A program made the position numbers and the translations under genes. 64,000 nucleotides of DNA from an uncultured Acetatifactor sp. (lineage in GTDB: Bacteria > Bacillota > Clostridia > Lachnospirales > Lachnospiraceae), in the NCBI GenBank assembly GCA_934433135.1, contig CAKRZO010000002.1, forward strand, positions 248,001 to 312,000, written 5' to 3'. This document shows positions 59,882 to 64,000 of the stretch, piece after piece; the stretch's first letter is position 1; every line of letters begins with the position of its first letter. Below the pieces are notes generated by a model. It saw only the letters and a list, made by a program, of their open reading frames with translations, did no database searches and was not told the DNA's origin.

Positions 59882-59989
59882 ATGAAAAGTTTTGGCGGAG
59901 CTGTTCGATGCCTCTTACGTCATCTGCAGCTCCTTTGTATGATTCTATTATATGGGATAAATGTGTCCAAAGTGCGTATTCTTTTCTAA
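59882..59989 (+). CDS. Possible small hydrophobic peptide
   Basis: A perfect AAGGAGG lies three bases before an ATG that opens 35 codons with a hydrophobic middle (CLLRHLQLLCMILLYGIN). No homology is known to me and no promoter is clear, so this may be chance. Confidence 0.25.
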   Translation: MKSFGGAVRCLLRHLQLLCMILLYGINVSKVRILF

Positions 59990-60027
59990 AAAAAAGTAAA
60001 TTAATTATGAATGAAGAAAAAATCTGT

Positions 60028-60846
60028 TCACAGTTTGGAAATATTTACGATCAGGGCAGTCGCAAGATAGAGAATCGGCTGATGAAGCAGGTAGATGATC
60101 AGAGAGTATCTGCCAAGTTTACTTAAAATCGGTATCCGGAGTCGAAAAATTCCGGTAAAAGCAGGAAAGAGAAGTACCAACTTCCAAAAAAAATAGCCGC
60201 AAAGAAATAGGAAGAACCATGGTATCAGCGGGAAATAATCACTGGAGGAAAATCCGGGAATCGGAAAGCCCAGAATCGTCAGAGGAAGAACATGATAAAG
60301 GGAAGAGGGAAGCTTCCGCTGAGCCAAAAAGGGAATCACGATTTTTCCGTCAGGTACGGAAAAGGTAATGATGAAAAAAAGCAAAAAGAGGAAAAAACCG
60401 CACAAGGCAAAAAAAACGGAATGTCGGCAGCCCCTGTGCTTTTTTAATGCTATGACATTTCCAGCTTTTTCCAACAGCCAGAGTAAAAGCGTACAGCATC
60501 CGATACAGTTCAGAATGCCGAACCAGACTGCCTCGGAGGGAATAAAAAGCAGAGTAACAATCGTAATACAGCATCCGTACAGGTTAAGGAGAATCCCTTT
60601 TTTCAGATTGCTATGACCGAAATGATAGGAGATGCCGGAGACAAATAAAAAGGTAATGCAGATGAATCGTTGCCAGATATGTACAGCCGGCATAGAATAC
60701 CAACCCGGCTGTCGAGCAAATATAATAAAGTAGTCATAGCCAAAGTGAAAGAGAAGCATGTTAAGCAAGGCGGTTCCCCGTAAAGCATCGATAAGATAAA
60801 ACCAATCCGGCGCTTTCACGCCGGTTGAATAGGATTTTACAGGCAT
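60028..60846 (-). CDS. Membrane acyltransferase, heparan-alpha-glucosaminide N-acetyltransferase-like
   Basis: The 272-residue protein has about eight membrane helices and the DUF1624/HGSNAT-type start LIDALRGTALLNMLLFHFGY, with FVSGISYHFG and the C-terminal LIIYLLHQPILY. Bacterial members are thought to move acyl groups onto sugars or lipids in the membrane, but no substrate is established. ATG 60846 was chosen for GAGAGGTG upstream. It is third in the trkA-trkH direction, 58 bases after trkH. Confidence 0.75.
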   Translation of the reverse strand: MPVKSYSTGVKAPDWFYLIDALRGTALLNMLLFHFGYDYFIIFARQPGWYSMPAVHIWQRFICITFLFVSGISYHFGHSNLKKGILLNLYGCCITIVTLLFIPSEAVWFGILNCIGCCTLLLWLLEKAGNVIALKKHRGCRHSVFFALCGFFLFLLFFIITFSVPDGKIVIPFLAQRKLPSSLYHVLPLTILGFPIPGFSSSDYFPLIPWFFLFLCGYFFWKLVLLFPAFTGIFRLRIPILSKLGRYSLIIYLLHQPILYLATALIVNISKL

Positions 60847-60904
60847 TTTTTCACCTCTCATTTCTGAAGGCCTCTGTCATGAAGAAAATGGTAACAGAAA
60901 CTTT

Positions 60905-62347
60905 CTATTTTTTCCGGAAACAGGACGGCAGGAGGATAATCAGCATCGGAAACAATTCCAAACGTCCGGCCAGCATATCAAACATAAGAATGCATTTCGA
61001 AAAACCGGAGTATATGGAAAAATTCCGGGTAGGGCCTACCAGATCCAGTCCGGGGCCGATGTTGTTTAAAGTGGCCGCCACTGCCGTAAAATTACTGGTA
61101 AAGCCCAAGTTATCCAGGCTGATAAGAAGCAGGGAGGCCATGAAGAGAATAAAGTAAGCAGACAGAAAAACATGGGTGGATCGAATGACTTCTTGCGAAA
61201 CATTGTGGCCATCCATCTTGATTTTCTTGACCAGGCGCGGGTGAATCAAAATGGATAATTCTTTTCCGAGGCTCTTTAAATAAATCAGGAATCGGGAGAC
61301 TTTTATGCCGCCGCCGGTACTTCCGGCACAGGCGCCAATAAACATCAAAATCACCAGAATCGTTTTGGAGAACTGCGGCCAGGTATCAAAGTCGGTAGTG
61401 GAATAACCGGTTGTTGTAATAATAGAGCCGACCTGGAAAAAGGCATGCCGGAGCGTTTCTTCCATACTGCCGTAGAGATTGCGAATATTGGTGGCAATTG
61501 CTATGGCGCTGAGCAGAATGATTGCCAGATACCAGCGGACTTCTTCAATCGAAAAAGCATCTTTGAATTGTTTGCTGAGCAGGCAGAAGTAAAAGGAATA
61601 GTTAATGCCGCTTAAAATCATAAATAGGGTTACGATATTCTGAACAGCAGGCCGATAAGAAGCAAAGCCGTCATTGCGGATACTGAAGCCTCCGGTACCG
61701 GTAGTGCCGAAGGAGAGAGTCAGAGAATCAAACAGGTTCATACCAAAGAGATAGAGCAGAATGACTTCGATTACGGTCAGACCAAGGTATAATTCGTAGA
61801 GAATTTTGGCAGTATCTCTTACGCGGGGAACCAGTTTTCCAACGGAAGGTCCAGGGCTTTCCGCACGCATCAGATTCATGGTGGAACCGCCCATCATAGG
61901 AAAAATCGCCAGAACAAATACAAAAACACCCATACCGCCGATCCAATGGGTGAAGCTGCGCCAGAAAATGCCGGCATGAGTCAGAATTTCCACATCCGTA
62001 AGGATGCTGGCTCCGGTCGTGGTAAAGCCGGAGATCGTTTCAAACAGGGCGTCCACATAGTTCGGGATATCACCGGAAAGGACAAAAGGAAAAGCACCCC
62101 AGATACTGAGAACGACCCAGCCTAACGCTACGCTGATGATCCCTTCTTTCGCGTAAAGTTGAAAATGAGAAGGTTTTTTTAAGCTACACAAAATACCGGC
62201 AAGCATACACAAGCCGGCAATGCCCAGATAAGAAAAAGCAGCCCGGGTTTCCCCATAGAGGAACCCGGTAAGGGATGGAAGCAGTAAAAAAACAGCCTCG
62301 AATTTCATAATCCATCCCAGAATATACCAGATTATTTTATGATTCAT
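60905..62347 (-). CDS. trkH: Potassium uptake protein TrkH
   Basis: The 480-residue membrane protein has the four potassium-filter loops of the TrkH/KtrB family, including TTGASI, TTGTGGFSIRN, TTGYST and CAGSTGGGIKVSR. It forms the K+ channel, with the following TrkA as cytosolic gate. RBS GGAGGGG. It lies 17 bases after trkA. Confidence 0.95.
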   Translation of the reverse strand: MNHKIIWYILGWIMKFEAVFLLLPSLTGFLYGETRAAFSYLGIAGLCMLAGILCSLKKPSHFQLYAKEGIISVALGWVVLSIWGAFPFVLSGDIPNYVDALFETISGFTTTGASILTDVEILTHAGIFWRSFTHWIGGMGVFVFVLAIFPMMGGSTMNLMRAESPGPSVGKLVPRVRDTAKILYELYLGLTVIEVILLYLFGMNLFDSLTLSFGTTGTGGFSIRNDGFASYRPAVQNIVTLFMILSGINYSFYFCLLSKQFKDAFSIEEVRWYLAIILLSAIAIATNIRNLYGSMEETLRHAFFQVGSIITTTGYSTTDFDTWPQFSKTILVILMFIGACAGSTGGGIKVSRFLIYLKSLGKELSILIHPRLVKKIKMDGHNVSQEVIRSTHVFLSAYFILFMASLLLISLDNLGFTSNFTAVAATLNNIGPGLDLVGPTRNFSIYSGFSKCILMFDMLAGRLELFPMLIILLPSCFRKK

Positions 62348-62364
62348 GTTCCCCTCCCGCTCTG

Positions 62365-63720
62365 TCAGTTCTCCAGAATATCTTTAATATCATTCAGTCT
62401 GGATGTCGTTACGATAACGACATTATCGCCGGTCTGCAGGAAATCTTGTCCGCCGGGGATGATAACCAGTCTGCCGCGGGTAATGCTGCAGACCAAGAGA
62501 TTTTTTTTCAGATGCAGCTTTTCCAGCGGAATATTGGTTACACTGGATTCTTCTTTGATATAGAATTCCAAAGCTTCTGCCTTTCCGTCTTCCAGTTTAT
62601 ACAAATTTTCCACATTACTGTTCATGGACTCGTTCATGGAACGGGCGTATTTTAAAATGGTGTCGGCAGTTAGAAGCCGGGGGAAAGTAATGCTGTCAAG
62701 ATTCAGATCGTTGATAACATTATTAAAATTAATACGATTGATCTTGGTTACCACCTTTGCATGGGAGGTTTTTTTGGCGTACAGGGACAGCAGAATATTT
62801 TCTTCATCAAAACCGGTCAAAGCGGCGAAACCTTCTGCTTTTTCAATGCCCTCCTGCCGCAGCAGCTTTTTGTCTGTGCCTTCTCCGCAGATAATGGTTG
62901 CCTTGGGAAGCATTTCACTTAAGTATTCACACCTTGCAGGATCGCTGTCAATGATTTTGGTGGATATCCCGGCATTTAAAAGTCTTTTGGCCAGATAGTA
63001 GGCAATGGTGCCGCCGCCGACAATCATGGCATCCTGAACAGAACCTGCGCTGATACCGATCTTGCGGAAAAAGGCGCTGGCTTTGTCAGGAGCAGCCACA
63101 ATACCTACCTTGTCGCCTTCCCGGAATACGAAGTCACCGCGGGGAATAATGATTTTTTCATCCCGGTTTACCGTGCAGACCAGGACTTCACATTTCAGAG
63201 TGGTACGGATATGCACTAATTCATAATTATTTAAAAGACAGTCCTTGCTGATTCGGAAGTGGAGCAGTTCAATGCGGCCTTTGGAAAAAGTATCGATTTT
63301 AACAGCGGAAGGGAACTGAAAAATTCTTGCAATGTCCGCGGCAGCAGCCAGTTCCGGATTGATTACCATGGCAAGTCCCAACTCTTCTCTTAAGAACTCA
63401 ATTTCGTTGCTGTAAATCGGATTGCGCACTCGTGCAATCGTCTTACACCTTGCCGTTTTCCTGGCAATGACGCAGCAGAGCAGATTCTGCTCATCTGACC
63501 CGGTTACCGCAATCAAAAGATCTGCTTTTGCAATTCCCGCCTCTAACAGCGTCTGATAACTGACGCCGTTGCCGACGATTCCTTTGGCATCCAGATCATC
63601 CGTAATGGAAAATACTTTTTCTTCCTTGCAATCGATGACCGTGATATCGTGTTCTTCTCCGCTTAACTGCTCTACCAGGGTATAGCCCACTTTTCCGCAG
63701 CCTACTATAATGATTTGCAT
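62365..63720 (-). CDS. trkA: Trk system potassium uptake regulator TrkA
   Basis: The 451-residue cytosolic protein has two RCK units, each with a Rossmann NAD-binding loop (VGCGKVGYTLVEQL at about residue 6 and VGGGTIAYYLAKRL at about 233) followed by an RCK_C domain. The double form is typical. It regulates TrkH by nucleotide binding. RBS AAGGAG lies before ATG 63720, and its 5' leader contains strong hairpins. Confidence 0.95.
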   Translation of the reverse strand: MQIIIVGCGKVGYTLVEQLSGEEHDITVIDCKEEKVFSITDDLDAKGIVGNGVSYQTLLEAGIAKADLLIAVTGSDEQNLLCCVIARKTARCKTIARVRNPIYSNEIEFLREELGLAMVINPELAAAADIARIFQFPSAVKIDTFSKGRIELLHFRISKDCLLNNYELVHIRTTLKCEVLVCTVNRDEKIIIPRGDFVFREGDKVGIVAAPDKASAFFRKIGISAGSVQDAMIVGGGTIAYYLAKRLLNAGISTKIIDSDPARCEYLSEMLPKATIICGEGTDKKLLRQEGIEKAEGFAALTGFDEENILLSLYAKKTSHAKVVTKINRINFNNVINDLNLDSITFPRLLTADTILKYARSMNESMNSNVENLYKLEDGKAEALEFYIKEESSVTNIPLEKLHLKKNLLVCSITRGRLVIIPGGQDFLQTGDNVVIVTTSRLNDIKDILEN

Positions 63721-63767
63721 GATACGTTCCTGCTCCTTTGATGTCTTACTTACGCTCAGTGTACCAT

Positions 63768-63883
63768 AAGTTCACGAAAGTTCACGAATTTCTACATCCT
63801 GCTTCGCAGGATATTCGTTCGCTAATGACCTCAGAAAAACAAATGTCTGCTTCGCAGCCGCTTGTTTTTCTTTGAGGTCATTA
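63768..63883 (-). promoter_or_regulatory. Structured 5' leader of trkA
   Basis: Three features lie between the promoter and trkA: a long hairpin (63823-63833 with 63873-63883, inner 63834-63842 with 63862-63870 and CTGCTTCGCAG at its tip), a second hairpin ATCCTGCTTCGCAGGAT (63796-63812), and a tandem AAGTTCACGA at 63768-63777 and 63778-63787. No known riboswitch class is recognised. Confidence 0.5.
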
Positions 63884-63907
63884 TATCATATCCATAAGAA
63901 AAAGCAA
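63880..63907 (-). promoter_or_regulatory. Promoter of trkA-trkH
   Basis: On the minus strand TTGCTT (63907-63902), 16 bases, TATAAT (63885-63880). Transcription would start near 63873, at the first arm of the leader hairpin. Confidence 0.65.
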
Positions 63908-63975
63908 GGAGTCGGACTTACATTCGGGATAAACTTATAAAACTATGTGAATGTAAAAATAAGGTTAAAGCAAAT

Positions 63976-64000
63976 CTCCGGGCAGGCTCATGGGGTTCCA
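63976..64000 (+). repeat. Structured intergenic repeat, copy 4, cut by the window end
   Basis: CTCCGGGCAGGCTCATGGGG and TTCCA match the start of copy 1 (GGCGGACTCATGGGGATTCCA). The rest lies outside the window. Confidence 0.45.

Noticed and set aside
59908..60126. 72-codon plus-strand frame after gdhA
   Set aside because: It has no ribosome site and its end runs over the 3' end of the well-supported minus-strand acyltransferase gene.

Overview
The window looks like chromosome from a low-to-mid GC anaerobic Firmicute, most likely a Lachnospiraceae-type Clostridium. This is inferred from the AGGAGG ribosome sites, the clostridial order of the housekeeping operons, an oxygen-sensitive glycyl radical enzyme, the kdu uronate pathway and a surface protein rich in Cys/His ribbons. 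The species cannot be named from the sequence alone. No CRISPR array, rRNA gene, intact insertion sequence or prophage was seen.

Layout. 1-3.5 kb: the N-terminus of a MerR regulator and a large membrane-anchored surface protein. 3.6-10.2 kb: a divergent AraC regulator and a six-gene operon (kduI, kduD, an RpiB/DhuI-like isomerase, a cytosolic discoidin-like protein, a KDPG aldolase-VOC fusion, KDG kinase) that takes unsaturated uronates to pyruvate and glyceraldehyde-3-phosphate. It has a near-perfect CcpA (cre) site just after its promoter. 10.4-13.9 kb: tRNA-Leu and a YdjI-YdjG-YdjH-like membrane-stress module without pspA. 13.9-20.5 kb: an accessory patch with a duplicated tRNA-Leu locus (one copy collapsed into a chimeric pseudogene), a transposase remnant, a HipBA-type toxin-antitoxin pair, an intact and a broken ATC-hydrolase-like gene, a GNAT fused to a DAK-type domain, and an AraC regulator.

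20.5-26.7 kb: bactofilin followed by pyrH-frr-uppS-cdsA-dxr-rseP, covering UMP phosphorylation, ribosome recycling, the lipid carrier, CDP-diacylglycerol, the isoprenoid pathway and intramembrane proteolysis. 27-37 kb: a degenerate PP2C-like protein with a Ser/Thr kinase, then apt-relA-MBL hydrolase-hemZ-hisS-aspS. 37-49.8 kb: a phosphopantetheinyl transferase with a heterodimeric ABC exporter, tRNA-Pro, a zinc peptidase, an RNA methyltransferase, a large membrane protein, and a MarR-controlled second heterodimeric ABC exporter. 50-53 kb: an SGNH hydrolase, MscL with a zinc ribbon, tRNA-Arg and an SH3-domain protein. 53-57.8 kb: an AT-richer cassette with a divergent AraC regulator, an SDR, a short glycyl radical enzyme with a GCNE active-site motif, and its activase. 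57.8-64 kb: a helical protein, gdhA, and a trkA-trkH-acyltransferase operon.

Two dispersed repeat families run through the intergenic regions. One has termini of the form GTAACAGTTCAGAC. The other has a conserved core between outer arms that differ in sequence but still pair, and may be a structured RNA. The best candidate for an undescribed system is the glycyl radical enzyme/SDR cassette. Next in interest are the structured repeat family, the kinase/pseudophosphatase pair and the discoidin-like protein in the uronate operon.
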